Origin: Algoriphagus oliviformis
GTDB lineage: Bacteria; Bacteroidota; Bacteroidia; Cytophagales; Cyclobacteriaceae
DNA length: 64,000 nt
Assembly (NCBI RefSeq): GCF_017254915.1
Contig: NZ_JAFKCT010000003.1
Location: 310,001 to 374,000 of the forward strand
Reading direction: 5' to 3'
In this document: positions 49,702 through 57,490 of the stretch, in pieces
How positions within the stretch are numbered: position 1 is the stretch's first letter
Layout: the number at the start of each line of letters is the position of its first letter
Position numbers and translations under genes: made by a program
Notes under the pieces: generated by a model
The model's database searches: none
The model's input: the letters and a program-made list of their open reading frames with translations, nothing else
What the model was told of the DNA's origin: nothing

Positions 49702-51021
49702 ATGAAAATTCCCCATTGGATCATCGGTATTGTCCTATTCGGATCGCTTGCCTGTGATCCAAAGGAGGATCCCATGCCCTCCGACCAGGGCTTGGCGATC
49801 AAGGAGGCGATCTTCGAATCCATGGGCGAATGGTATTTCTGGAACGAGGAGCTTCCAGCCACGGTGGACTATGCCGCCTACGCCTCCAACGAGGCATTGT
49901 TGGACGCAATCATCTTCAAGCCTCTGGATAGATTTTCCTACCTAACTACCCAAGAGGCCTTCAACAATGCCTTCGTGGGCCGAAATGCCGGACATGGCTT
50001 CGGCTATGCCTTTGGTGCGGACGGAAAGCTCTACCTCTCCTTCGTGTATGACGAGTCCCCTGCGGGAAAAGATGGCTGGAAGCGAGGCTGGGAGATCACC
50101 CAGATCAACGGCAAAGTGATTTCCGAATACAAAACTTCCTCCGGTGGCTACGACTTCAAACTGGGCAATCCGGATCCCGGAATCTCCAACACCTTTACCT
50201 TCAAGCTCCCGGACGGCAGCAGCACGACACGTACCAACGTCAAGGCGGAGTACCAGTCCAACTCGGTGCTGGAAAAGAAAATCTTTGAAGTGGCGGGTAA
50301 AAAAGTGGGCTACTGGGCCTATCAGAGCTTCAAAGCCACTGCCGGGGTGAGCCCCACCAAAAGTACGGAAGTGGATGACTCCATGGAGTTTTTCAAAACT
50401 GGGGGAATCCAGGAGCTGATCGTCGACCTGCGCTACAACGGAGGCGGATCTGTCGCCGTGGCAGAGCAGATCTGCAACTACCTGATCCAAGCCTCCAACT
50501 CGGGCAAGCTCATGTACACCAACAAGCTGAACGCCCTGAAATCCAACCTCAACTCGTCCAGAAATTTTTCCAAACTGGGCTCCCTGCAGCTCAGCCGCAT
50601 CGTGTTCATCACTTCCCGGGGTTCCGCGTCAGCCTCCGAGCTGGTGATCAACAACCTTGACCCTTACCTCGATGTAGTCCTGATCGGTGACAATACCTAC
50701 GGAAAGCCGGTGGGCTCCTTCCCCCTTTCCGCCTACAACACCACACTCAAAAACAACAACGTGGAGCTCGTCCCCATTACCTTTGCCATCGCCAACTCAG
50801 CCGGCAAGGCGGAGTACTTTGATGGCTTCCCAGCGGATTTTTCGGTTGGAGATTCCCCACAGTTTCCTTGGGGAGACGAGCGGGACCTACGCCTGGCTGC
50901 GGCGCTAAGCTACCTGCAAAACGGCACGGTGAGCGGCAGGATGCTGGACACCTTCTTCAGGCCAAAATGGGAAATGATCGATGGTTTCAAAGGATTGGGG
51001 CAGGAATTTCCTGTATACTAG
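49702..51021 (+). CDS. S41-family C-terminal processing peptidase, lipoprotein
   Basis: 439 residues. Lipobox IVLFGSLAC with Cys18. Order: N-terminal helical part, a PDZ-like region (GFGYAFGADGKLYLSFVYD, GWKRGWEITQINGKVISEY) and the S41 core with LIVDLRYNGGGSVAVAEQ, FITSRGSASASELVINNL (catalytic Ser) and LIGDNTYGKPVGSFPL (Lys of the Ser/Lys dyad). Surface-exposed or periplasmic peptidase; substrates unknown. Confidence 0.88.
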   Translation: MKIPHWIIGIVLFGSLACDPKEDPMPSDQGLAIKEAIFESMGEWYFWNEELPATVDYAAYASNEALLDAIIFKPLDRFSYLTTQEAFNNAFVGRNAGHGFGYAFGADGKLYLSFVYDESPAGKDGWKRGWEITQINGKVISEYKTSSGGYDFKLGNPDPGISNTFTFKLPDGSSTTRTNVKAEYQSNSVLEKKIFEVAGKKVGYWAYQSFKATAGVSPTKSTEVDDSMEFFKTGGIQELIVDLRYNGGGSVAVAEQICNYLIQASNSGKLMYTNKLNALKSNLNSSRNFSKLGSLQLSRIVFITSRGSASASELVINNLDPYLDVVLIGDNTYGKPVGSFPLSAYNTTLKNNNVELVPITFAIANSAGKAEYFDGFPADFSVGDSPQFPWGDERDLRLAAALSYLQNGTVSGRMLDTFFRPKWEMIDGFKGLGQEFPVY

Positions 51022-51022
51022 A

Positions 51023-51379
51023 TCAATCCATGTAACTTTCCCTGTCTCCGCCGATTTCCAGCATAAAGGACTCTTTCAAGTCGAGCTCTCTCAACAACTC
51101 CTCTCTATGGCCGAGGATTTCGATCAGATTTTTGTTGGAGACATTTCCCAAGTTGATTTTGACCAATTTCTTCGGCGTACGATCCAGCAAAAAACTGTTC
51201 TTAAAATCCGAGTCTTTTGAAACCAGAATGTACCCTCCTTGATCTGCAAATCTGGAAATCTCGGCATCCTTTGTAAAGCAGCCCTCCAAAATCTCGTTTA
51301 CGTGGATGCACTCGTGCCCCAAGCCTTTAAAAAATGAGACTACTTTGAAGGAAATATGGACATCGCAGAGAAATTTCAC
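51023..51379 (-). CDS. DUF5615 PIN-like protein, toxin partner of DUF433
   Basis: 118 residues. The N-terminal MKFLCDVHISFKVVSFFKGL and SKDSDFKNSFLL match the DUF5615 PIN-like fold (Asp in LCDxH, Asp pair in SKDSDF). The start overlaps the DUF433 stop by 4 bases (ATGA). Such pairs are proposed type II toxin-antitoxin modules, with the PIN-like protein as nuclease; acidic residues appear intact. Confidence 0.82.
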   Translation of the reverse strand: MKFLCDVHISFKVVSFFKGLGHECIHVNEILEGCFTKDAEISRFADQGGYILVSKDSDFKNSFLLDRTPKKLVKINLGNVSNKNLIEILGHREELLRELDLKESFMLEIGGDRESYMD

Positions 51380-51612
51380 GAAGCCAGGTCAATCAAAGGA
51401 TGTCCAGATATAGCAAGCTTGGCAAATTGCAAGCAAGCATATATATCTTCCCTCTCCAGCTCCGGATGGTCTTCAAGGATTTCCTCGATCGTCATTCCCG
51501 AACCCAACAAATCAATAATGACCTCCACAGGCCAGCGCATTCCTCTGACGCATGGCTTGCCATGACAAACCTCCGAGCTCACCGTAATCCTGTGATTTAG
51601 ATCCGACTTCAT
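51376..51612 (-). CDS. DUF433 antitoxin-like protein
   Basis: 78 residues: RITVSSEVCHGKPCVRGMRW is the DUF433 signature (CxGKPCIRG.R), followed by a helix-turn-helix-like PVEVIIDLLGSGMTIEEILE and LEREDIYACLQFA. First gene of the pair; probably a DNA-binding antitoxin that represses its own operon. Confidence 0.85.
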   Translation of the reverse strand: MKSDLNHRITVSSEVCHGKPCVRGMRWPVEVIIDLLGSGMTIEEILEDHPELEREDIYACLQFAKLAISGHPLIDLAS

Positions 51613-51726
51613 CTTTCTAAAATAGCATATTCATTGAAAAAACGGGATTATCCATTCACAGTTTGGAAAACTATGGATTTTGGCTGGAACGTCGAAAAAC
51701 GTCAACAGAATTGCGGCATTCGCCGG

Positions 51727-52326
51727 CTACTTTTTCCTGTGCCGCTCGATCAGCACTTCCATCACCTCGTCCAGCTCGTATCCTTTGGCTTCGAGCAAGA
51801 CCAAGTAGTGATAAAGCAGATCCGCTGCTTCTCCCATAAAGAGCTCCTTGTTGTCGTCCTTGGCTTCGATCACGATCTCCACAGCTTCCTCCCCTACTTT
51901 CTGGGCCACCTTGTTGATGCCTTTGGCAAAAAGCGATGCGGTGTAGGACTGGTCTGAAGGATTGTTTTTGCGGTCTTTGATGATGGCGCGCAGCTGGTCG
52001 ATAAAGCCCGTCTTGGAGGAATTGGGCTCGTCCCAGCAGGTATCGGCACCCGTATGGCAAACTGGCCCACGGGGATTAGCCTTGATCAAAATGGAATCCC
52101 CATCACAGTCCGCGGCGAAGGACACCAGCTCCATGAAATTGCCGGAAGTCTCGCCCTTGGTCCACAGACGGTTTTTGCTTCTGCTGAAAAAGGTAACCAT
52201 GCCTGTTTCTTGGGTTTTTGCCAAAGCGGCCTCGTTCATATAGCCCTGCATCAGAACCTTGCCACTCAAGGCATCTTGTACTATGGCAGGCACCAAACCG
52301 TCCATTTTTTCAAAATCTATGTTCAT
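51727..52326 (-). CDS. hisIE: Bifunctional phosphoribosyl-AMP cyclohydrolase / phosphoribosyl-ATP pyrophosphatase HisIE
   Basis: 199 residues. HisI part: QGYMNEAALAKTQETGMVTF, WTKGETSGN, then the zinc/magnesium sites DCDGDSILIKANPRGPVCHT and GADTCW. HisE part from about residue 110: SYTASLFAKGINKVAQKVGE, EEAVEIVIEAKDDNKE. It does steps 2 and 3 of histidine synthesis. Last gene of the his unit, 183 bases after hisF. Confidence 0.96.
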   Translation of the reverse strand: MNIDFEKMDGLVPAIVQDALSGKVLMQGYMNEAALAKTQETGMVTFFSRSKNRLWTKGETSGNFMELVSFAADCDGDSILIKANPRGPVCHTGADTCWDEPNSSKTGFIDQLRAIIKDRKNNPSDQSYTASLFAKGINKVAQKVGEEAVEIVIEAKDDNKELFMGEAADLLYHYLVLLEAKGYELDEVMEVLIERHRKK

Positions 52327-52338
52327 GTCTGTATGTTC

Positions 52339-52373
52339 AGACCTGTCAGGTTTTCAAAAACCGGACAGGTCTT
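52339..52373. repeat. Palindromic repeat (AGACCTGTC family)
   Basis: AGACCTGTCAGGTTTTC and AAAAACCGGACAGGTCTT are near-complementary arms. It lies between hisF and hisIE and resembles a dispersed palindrome often seen in Bacteroidota genomes. Confidence 0.7.
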
Positions 52374-52405
52374 GCTTTTATTTTCAACAAATCGGTCTCG
52401 ACTCC

Positions 52406-52424
52406 CTGCCTACCGGTAAGGCAG
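52406..52424. repeat. Palindromic repeat (CTGCCTACCGGTAAGGCAG)
   Basis: Stem CTGCCT/AGGCAG around TACCGGTA. Second palindrome of the hisF-hisIE spacer, followed by GCGCTTCGCCTG. Confidence 0.65.
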
Positions 52425-52439
52425 GCGCTTCGCCTGACA

Positions 52440-52509
52440 CTCGCTTCTTGGCTCTTGCCTCTAGCATCTAATGTCTAACGTCTTGATACTTGCATCTTGA
52501 TACTAGATA
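52440..52509. repeat. Short-word spacer (CTAGCATC / TCTTGATAC words)
   Basis: Tandem degenerate words CTCTAGCATCTAATGTCTAA, CGTCTTGATACTTGCATC, TTGATACTAGATACTA. Confidence 0.6.
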
Positions 52510-53265
52510 CTACCTTCTCACACTGATCCCTTCCTCCGCCAAATATCCTTTCAGCTCGGGAATCCCAATTTCCTTAAAGTGAAAGATACTCGCCGCCAAG
52601 GCCGCGTCAGCCTGTCCAAAGGTAAACACATCCTTGAAATGCGCCATCGTCCCGGCCCCCCCGGAGGCGATCACCGGAATGGAAAGCTCGGCCGAAATCT
52701 CCGCAGTCAGCTCATTGGCAAAGCCGGCCTTGGTACCGTCATGATCCATGGAGGTCAGCAAGATCTCCCCTGCTCCGCGATCCGCCACTTCCTTGGCCCA
52801 AGCCTGGGTCTTCAGCAGCGTCGGCTTTCTCCCGCCATGGGTATGGACGAAATCAATCCCGTCCACGTCCCGTGTATCGATCGCCACCACGATGCACTGG
52901 GAGCCAAACTCCCGGGCCATCTGGTCTATCACGCCCGGATTGTTCACGGCGGCCGAGTTGATCGAGATCTTGTCAGCACCGGCGTTGAGGAGGAACTTGA
53001 CGTCCTCGACGGTTGAGATCCCACCACCAACGGTGAAGGGGATCGTGATCGCCTTGGCCACTTTGGTCACCAAGTCCGCCAGCGTCTTCCGCTTGTCTAC
53101 CGTGGCCGTGATATCGAGGAAAACCAGCTCGTCGGCTCCTTCATCGGAATAGACCTTGGCCAGTTCTACGGGATCACCGGCATCCCGAAGCTCGACAAAA
53201 TTGACTCCCTTGACCGTGCGGCCATCTTTGATATCCAGGCAGGGGATAATTCGTTTGGTCAACAT
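52510..53265 (-). CDS. hisF: Imidazole glycerol phosphate synthase subunit HisF
   Basis: 251 residues, full length. (beta/alpha)8 landmarks: [17 protein letters not shown] (catalytic Asp11), [34 protein letters not shown] (Asp130 region), [14 protein letters not shown] and [10 protein letters not shown]. Uses ammonia from HisH to close the imidazole ring. Preceded by a VOC gene inside the operon. Confidence 0.97.
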   Translation of the reverse strand: MLTKRIIPCLDIKDGRTVKGVNFVELRDAGDPVELAKVYSDEGADELVFLDITATVDKRKTLADLVTKVAKAITIPFTVGGGISTVEDVKFLLNAGADKISINSAAVNNPGVIDQMAREFGSQCIVVAIDTRDVDGIDFVHTHGGRKPTLLKTQAWAKEVADRGAGEILLTSMDHDGTKAGFANELTAEISAELSIPVIASGGAGTMAHFKDVFTFGQADAALAASIFHFKEIGIPELKGYLAEEGISVRR

Positions 53266-53337
53266 TTTACTATTGGAAAATTTTAATGACAGTAGTACTT
53301 GTACTGCATCGGCGGAAAGCCTCTGCAGAACCTGATT

Positions 53338-53724
53338 CTAAATTGTAATTTCTACCAGATTGCCTTCCGGATCTGAAATTACACTTTCGTAATAGCCGTC
53401 CCCGGTGGTTCTCGGCTCACCGACGATTCTATAGCCGCTATTTCGCAGCCTATCCGTCAATTCGTCCACCTGTTCCTTTGAGCCGACTGACACTGCGAAA
53501 TGAGCCAAACCAAAATTAGCTTTGTCTTGGTTAAGGAAACCGGTGACCTCCGGCCTGTGCATCAGTTCGATCCGTGCTCCTGAGGGGAAGGTCAAGAAGT
53601 AGGACGAAAACTCCTTTTTGGGATTGTAATACTTTTCATTTGAGGTCAAATGAAAGAAATCAAGGTAAAAAGCCCTCATTTTCTCCAAATCATTCACCCA
53701 GATCGCAAGATGCTCAATTCTCAT
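53338..53724 (-). CDS. VOC-superfamily (glyoxalase/bleomycin-resistance) protein
   Basis: 128 residues, one beta-alpha-beta-beta-beta pair: [50 protein letters not shown] and [16 protein letters not shown]. Metal ligands by position: His in EHLAI, Glu in IELMHR, His in LAHFAV and Glu in LVEITI, the glyoxalase I arrangement. It lies between hisA and hisF, 39 and 72 bases from them, and is probably co-transcribed. Nothing in the histidine pathway calls for it. Confidence 0.88.
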   Translation of the reverse strand: MRIEHLAIWVNDLEKMRAFYLDFFHLTSNEKYYNPKKEFSSYFLTFPSGARIELMHRPEVTGFLNQDKANFGLAHFAVSVGSKEQVDELTDRLRNSGYRIVGEPRTTGDGYYESVISDPEGNLVEITI

Positions 53725-53763
53725 TTTCTCTCTTGTTCAGAAACCCAAGACTCACACTCGAAA

Positions 53764-54480
53764 TCAAACGAAGACCGCCAATTCCTCCAGCGTCACCCTT
53801 CCCTCATAGTAGGCCTTGCCGACTATCGTGCCGTACACCCCAATTTTCTCCAGTTCCTCCAAGTCCTTGACCGAAGAAACTCCCCCGCTGGCAATCAGTT
53901 TAAGATTGGGGATTTCCTGAAGAATCTCCTGATACAATTCCACTGAAGGGCCTTGCAACAAGCCATCTTTGGCCACGTCCGTGCAAATCACATACTGGAT
54001 TCCCAGCCCGACGTAGGATTGGATAAAGGGAATCAGATCCACCGTAGTGGTCTCTTCCCAACCTCCCACGGCAATCTTTCTGTCCTTGGCATCTGCGCCA
54101 AGAATGATCTTCTCCGGCCCGTAGCTTTTGATCCAAGACTTGAACAGCTCGGGATTTTTCACCGCGATGCTGCCTCCGGTCACCTGCTTTGCTCCGAGTT
54201 CGAACGCTTTTTCGATCTCCTCATCGGCTTGGATACCACCACCGAAATCCACCTGCAAAGAAGTCCCCTGGCTGATTCGCTCCAGCACCGCCCCGTTGAC
54301 GATTTTCTTGGCTTTGGCTCCATCCAAGTCCACCAGGTGCAGACGCTGGATTCCGGCTCCTTCGAAGCGCTTGGCCATCTCGAGCGGGTCGTCGTGGTAC
54401 TCTTTTTTGCTGCTGTAGTCGCCTTGGCTGAGGCGAACGCACTTGCCTCCGATAAGGTCGATGGCGGGAATGATTTGCAT
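53764..54480 (-). CDS. hisA: ProFAR isomerase HisA
   Basis: 238 residues from ATG 54480. Motifs: MQIIPAIDLIGGKCVRLSQG (catalytic Asp8), LHLVDLDGAKAKK, VDFGGGIQADEE, VTGGSIAVKNPE, VICTDVAKDGLLQGPS (second catalytic Asp) and LIASGGVSSVKDLE. Isomerises ProFAR to PRFAR. In order after hisH. Confidence 0.96.
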   Translation of the reverse strand: MQIIPAIDLIGGKCVRLSQGDYSSKKEYHDDPLEMAKRFEGAGIQRLHLVDLDGAKAKKIVNGAVLERISQGTSLQVDFGGGIQADEEIEKAFELGAKQVTGGSIAVKNPELFKSWIKSYGPEKIILGADAKDRKIAVGGWEETTTVDLIPFIQSYVGLGIQYVICTDVAKDGLLQGPSVELYQEILQEIPNLKLIASGGVSSVKDLEELEKIGVYGTIVGKAYYEGRVTLEELAVFV

Positions 54481-54483
54481 GTT

Positions 54484-54646
54484 AAAAGACTTTAGACGCA
54501 AGACTTAAGTATCAAGACTTGCTGGTTTATAGGTTTGAGGTTCGGAAATAAGGGTTGTAAAGTACAAAAGTTGTAAGGTGGTAAAGTTGACTCATCAGGC
54601 TAAACGCTAAGGAGGACCTCGTAAATCGTACTTCGTAGATCGTAAA
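54484..54646. repeat. Short-word spacer in hisH-hisA gap (several word families)
   Basis: GACTTTAGACGCAAGACTTA and AGTATCAAGACTT; then GGGTTGTAAAGTACAAAAG, TTGTAAGGTGGTAAAG; then CGTAAATCGTACTTCGTAG and ATCGTAAATC. Three different word families sit side by side. Confidence 0.65.
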
Positions 54647-55243
54647 TCAAATACTTAGGAAATTACTCAACAGCTTCTCCCCCACCGTGCTGCTCTTCTC
54701 CGGGTGGGCCTGGATCGCCCAATAGTTGTCCCGATGGAGGATGGCCGTGAAGTCATGGATGTAGTGCGTGCTGGCAATCGTCGCTTCGCTAAGCTCAGCA
54801 TAATAGCTGTGCACGTAGTAGACAAAGCGGGAATCCGGCAGATCCTTCAACAAAGGATTATCCGCCAAATTTTCCAGCTCATTCCATCCGACATGAGGGA
54901 CTTTAAACTCCCGTGAGTTTTCGGGCACGAAGCGCTTCACCTTCACCGGAAAAATACCCAGGCACTCCGTGTCGTTTTCCTCCGAATGCTCGCATAGCAA
55001 CTGCAATCCCAGACAAACACCCAAAAAAGGCTGTTTGATCTCCCGGATCAGTTGATCGAGTTTTCGTGCTTTCAGGTAGCTCATCGCCGTGCTGGCCTCT
55101 CCCTGACCGGGAAAGATCACCCGGTCTGCGCCACGGATTTCCTCCGGATCGTCTGTCAAAACAGCCTCGGCACCCAAGCGCTCCAGCGCATAAAGTACCG
55201 ACTGCACATTGCCCGAATTGTATTTGATTACTGCTGTTTTCAT
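54647..55243 (-). CDS. hisH: Imidazole glycerol phosphate synthase glutaminase subunit HisH
   Basis: 198 residues. Class I glutamine amidotransferase: YNSGNVQSVLYAL, FPGQGEASTAM (oxyanion region), FLGVCLGLQLLCEHSEEN (nucleophilic Cys), and AIQAHPEKSSTVG (His and Glu). Supplies ammonia to HisF. First gene of the hisH-A-VOC-F-IE unit; hisG, D, C and B are not in the window. Confidence 0.96.
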   Translation of the reverse strand: MKTAVIKYNSGNVQSVLYALERLGAEAVLTDDPEEIRGADRVIFPGQGEASTAMSYLKARKLDQLIREIKQPFLGVCLGLQLLCEHSEENDTECLGIFPVKVKRFVPENSREFKVPHVGWNELENLADNPLLKDLPDSRFVYYVHSYYAELSEATIASTHYIHDFTAILHRDNYWAIQAHPEKSSTVGEKLLSNFLSI

Positions 55244-55248
55244 TTCTA

Positions 55249-55282
55249 AGTATCAAGACACTAGACACAAGATTCAAGACAT
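55249..55282. repeat. Short-word spacer upstream of hisH
   Basis: AAGTATCAAGACACTAGACA then CAAGATTCAAGAC, the CAAGAC/CTAGTATC family. Confidence 0.6.
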
Positions 55283-55307
55283 TATGCCCCAAGGGTTAGA
55301 CTCTAAC

Positions 55308-55646
55308 TTATGCGCCATATTTATCAATTACATCTTTGCTCAATCTCATCAGTTTTGATCGATACACTTCATTCAATTCAGATATTCTATCCTCATAATG
55401 GATTAATACATCGATATTATACTTTAACCTATCTGTCCCAAGAGGATAGTCATCCAGCTGATTTTCATACTCAAAAAAATCCTCGGCATGAAAATCCAAG
55501 GGTTCTATATCATTTATCCATCTGAAAATTTTTGCCATAATGTGAATTCCTAATGGGAAACCTATTTCATTGCTTAAGATCCTTCTCGAATTGCTTACTA
55601 GATCTCTTATCAATTTCTCTCTCCTCTCCGACTCGTACTCATTCAT
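55308..55646 (-). CDS. Hypothetical protein, 112 aa
   Basis: No recognised family, no signal or membrane helix; mostly helical and charged (SERREKLIRDLVSNSRRILS, YNIDVLIHYEDRISELNEV). Clearly more AT-rich than hisH and phhA on either side, so a foreign origin is possible. Confidence 0.5.
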   Translation of the reverse strand: MNEYESERREKLIRDLVSNSRRILSNEIGFPLGIHIMAKIFRWINDIEPLDFHAEDFFEYENQLDDYPLGTDRLKYNIDVLIHYEDRISELNEVYRSKLMRLSKDVIDKYGA

Positions 55647-55709
55647 TTCCTAATTCACATTAAGTTCAACAAATATCCTATACGCAAAACCCAAGACTTC
55701 CCGATCAAA

Positions 55710-55760
55710 TGTCCGGTGACCGATGTACTCATCCGACATCGGTCATCGGACACCCGACAT
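55710..55760. repeat. Short-word spacer (GACATCGGTCATC words)
   Basis: TCCGGTGACCGATGTACTC, ATCCGACATCGGTCATCGG, ACACCCGACATTT. Same family as the CGACATCTGACATCC words at 60068. Confidence 0.6.
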
Positions 55761-56534
55761 TTATTTTTTGCTCAGCATCTCCTCCAGCACCGCCTCTATC
55801 TCCGGAAGCGACTCATAGAGCTGCTCGTAGCTTTCGATCACAAAATACTTGTCCTGGAAGCGATCCTTCCAGTATTCCTGGTTCAAAATCCTCCGCACGT
55901 CGTAGGGAATGTGGGCGGGCTCGTTTGAAAGGCTGAATTTAGTCTCTCCGGACGAACTTAGGATACCTGCCCCGTAAATCTTCAGCTCCCCATCCTCCCG
56001 GATCAGTCCAAACTCGATGGTAAACCAATAGATTCGGCTCAGCAGTTGGATCGCCCAAGGGTTGTCGATGTGCTTTAGGGCGATACCCGACAGGTTTTCC
56101 AGAAAGTCCACGTAGGGCTGGTTCGTCAGCAACGGCATGTGCGCAAAAGCATCGTGAAACATATCCGGCTCCTCGAGGTAGTCCAGCTGCTCCATCTTGC
56201 GCAGCCAGGTGGATGATGGAAAACGCCTGTTGTTTAGCAAGCCAAAAAACAGGTCATCATCGATCAGCCCGGGCACGACCTGCACGGCCCAGCCGGTGGT
56301 CTTGGCCAGGATCTGGTTGAGTTCGTCAAAGTTGGCGATGCGGTCGGCGCTGAACTTCACGGCCTCCACACCCTTCAAGTAAGCCTTGGAAGCCGCCTTG
56401 GGGAGATTGGGCATCTGCCGCTCAAAGAGAATCTTCCATACCTTGAAGTCTTCGGCAGTATACTGCCCGTATTCCTGCCTCAGCTTTTGCAATCGAGGGT
56501 CAGAAAAGACCCAGTTTTTCGGTTTCGTTTCCAT
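55761..56534 (-). CDS. phhA: Phenylalanine 4-monooxygenase
   Basis: 257 residues, single catalytic domain as in bacteria. VVPGLIDDDLFFGLLNNRRF, EEPDMFHDAFAHMPLL (the two iron-binding His) and RIYWFTIEFGLIREDGEL (the Glu ligand) are diagnostic. Converts Phe to Tyr with tetrahydropterin and O2. The pterin recycling gene is not adjacent. The upstream 56680-56760 region has an attenuator-like leader. Confidence 0.95.
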   Translation of the reverse strand: METKPKNWVFSDPRLQKLRQEYGQYTAEDFKVWKILFERQMPNLPKAASKAYLKGVEAVKFSADRIANFDELNQILAKTTGWAVQVVPGLIDDDLFFGLLNNRRFPSSTWLRKMEQLDYLEEPDMFHDAFAHMPLLTNQPYVDFLENLSGIALKHIDNPWAIQLLSRIYWFTIEFGLIREDGELKIYGAGILSSSGETKFSLSNEPAHIPYDVRRILNQEYWKDRFQDKYFVIESYEQLYESLPEIEAVLEEMLSKK

Positions 56535-56610
56535 TTATATTCTATTTGGGTTTATAGTATCATCTAGCTCACCAGCCGCCTCGCCAGACTCACCAACTAA
56601 TTCGACTGGA

Positions 56611-56679
56611 CGTCATTGCGACGAGGCACGAGGAAGCAATCTTCTTTTTTGGGATTGCTTCGCTCCGCTCGCAATGACG
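56611..56679. repeat. MITE/REP-like palindromic repeat
   Basis: CGTCATTGCG at one end and CGCAATGACG at the other, with GGAAGCAATC and GATTGCTTCG as internal matching arms. The whole 69 bases can fold into one long hairpin. Known type of dispersed palindrome; it lies between the attenuator and phhA. Confidence 0.75.
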
Positions 56680-56760
56680 CAAAACAAAAAAGCCTACTCC
56701 GGGAGGGAATAGGCCTGTCTATTTTTTTGCCAAAAAACCATAGCATTCCTATTCCCTCAT
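56680..56760 (-). promoter_or_regulatory. Transcription attenuator with Trp/Phe leader peptide, upstream of phhA
   Basis: Minus strand. Segment 1 (56748-56758, GAGGGAATAGG) is fully complementary over 11 bases to segment 2 (56703-56713). Segment 2 also pairs with segment 3 (56692-56700, GGAGTAGGC) over 9 bp with one G-U, loop CTCCC, followed by TTTTTTG: a rho-independent terminator. The two pairings exclude each other. A leader frame starts at ATG 56744-56746 between segments 1 and 2 and reads MLWFFGKK, with Trp then two Phe. The rest of the 56535-56954 spacer is the 56611 repeat plus the divergent parD leader. Confidence 0.7.
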
Positions 56761-56954
56761 CTAAAATGATGGTAAGAATGGTGCACGTAGGTTCTTGGAG
56801 TCGGATTCACAGCCCTAATTTACAGAGAGTTTTCGCTAAAGCAATTTTCCCCAACAATTCAATTCCATTTCTAAGACAGCCTCCCCGATTCGAGTCCGAA
56901 CCAAATTTTGATATGATTCGCTTTAGGTGTATTATTACATCAAACTATATAAAG

Positions 56955-57194
56955 ATGGCAAGGCAAAGCATCTCCCTCACCGAACCTAATGACGAATGGC
57001 TCAAAGCCCAAGTGGACAGCCAAGAATACGCCAGCAAAAGTGAACTCGTCAATGACCTGATCCGACAAGCAAGAAAGCAACAGGCAGAAATCGACTGGGT
57101 TAGGACGAAGCTCGAAAAAGCCGAAAAGAGCGGCTTTACCTCCCTGACCAAAGAGCAAATTTTGGCTGAAGCTAAGGCATCGATAAATGGCTAG
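56955..57194 (+). CDS. ParD-family antitoxin
   Basis: 79 residues. ARQSISLTEPNDEWLKAQVD and EYASKSELVNDLIRQARKQQ form the ribbon-helix-helix DNA-binding part; the C-terminal AEIDWVRTKLEKAEKSGFTS binds the toxin. Overlaps parE by 8 bases. Start at ATG 56955 because the upstream frame runs through spacer. Confidence 0.85.
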   Translation: MARQSISLTEPNDEWLKAQVDSQEYASKSELVNDLIRQARKQQAEIDWVRTKLEKAEKSGFTSLTKEQILAEAKASING

Positions 57195-57474
57195 CTACCG
57201 GCTGAGCGAGGAAGCAAAGGCTGATTTGGTTCGAATCTATCATTTTGGGGTTCGAAGATTCGGAACGATCCAAGCCGACAAATACTTTGATGACTTTTTC
57301 AAGTGCCTTGAAATGATTGCCGAAAGGCCCTATTCCTTTGAGTCCGTAGACTATATCAAATAGGGTTATCGGCGTTGCGTTTGTGGAGCCGACAGCATCT
57401 ATTTCAAAATGAACCATGATTCGGCAGAAATCATGGCAATTATCGGAAGACAGGATTTGTCTCAAATGCCCTGA
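57187..57474 (+). pseudogene. ParE toxin gene with an in-frame stop
   Basis: The frame from ATG 57187 reads MASYRLSEEAKADLVRIYH, continues in ParE style to ESVDYIK, hits TAG at 57361-57363, then goes on in the same frame as GYRRCVCGADSIYFKMNHDS and ends IIGRQDLSQMP with TGA at 57472-57474. Ignoring the stop, this is a full 95-codon RelE/ParE protein with its usual GYRR..C...DSIYF core intact. The likely ancestral codon is Lys, Glu or Gln, one change away from TAG. Confidence 0.88.
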
Positions 57475-57490
57475 CTTTCCCCTATTTGGA

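Noticed and set aside
56616-56954. N-terminal extension of parD (192-codon frame)
   Set aside because: It runs through the 56611 palindrome and attenuator; ParD homologues start at the ATG 56955.
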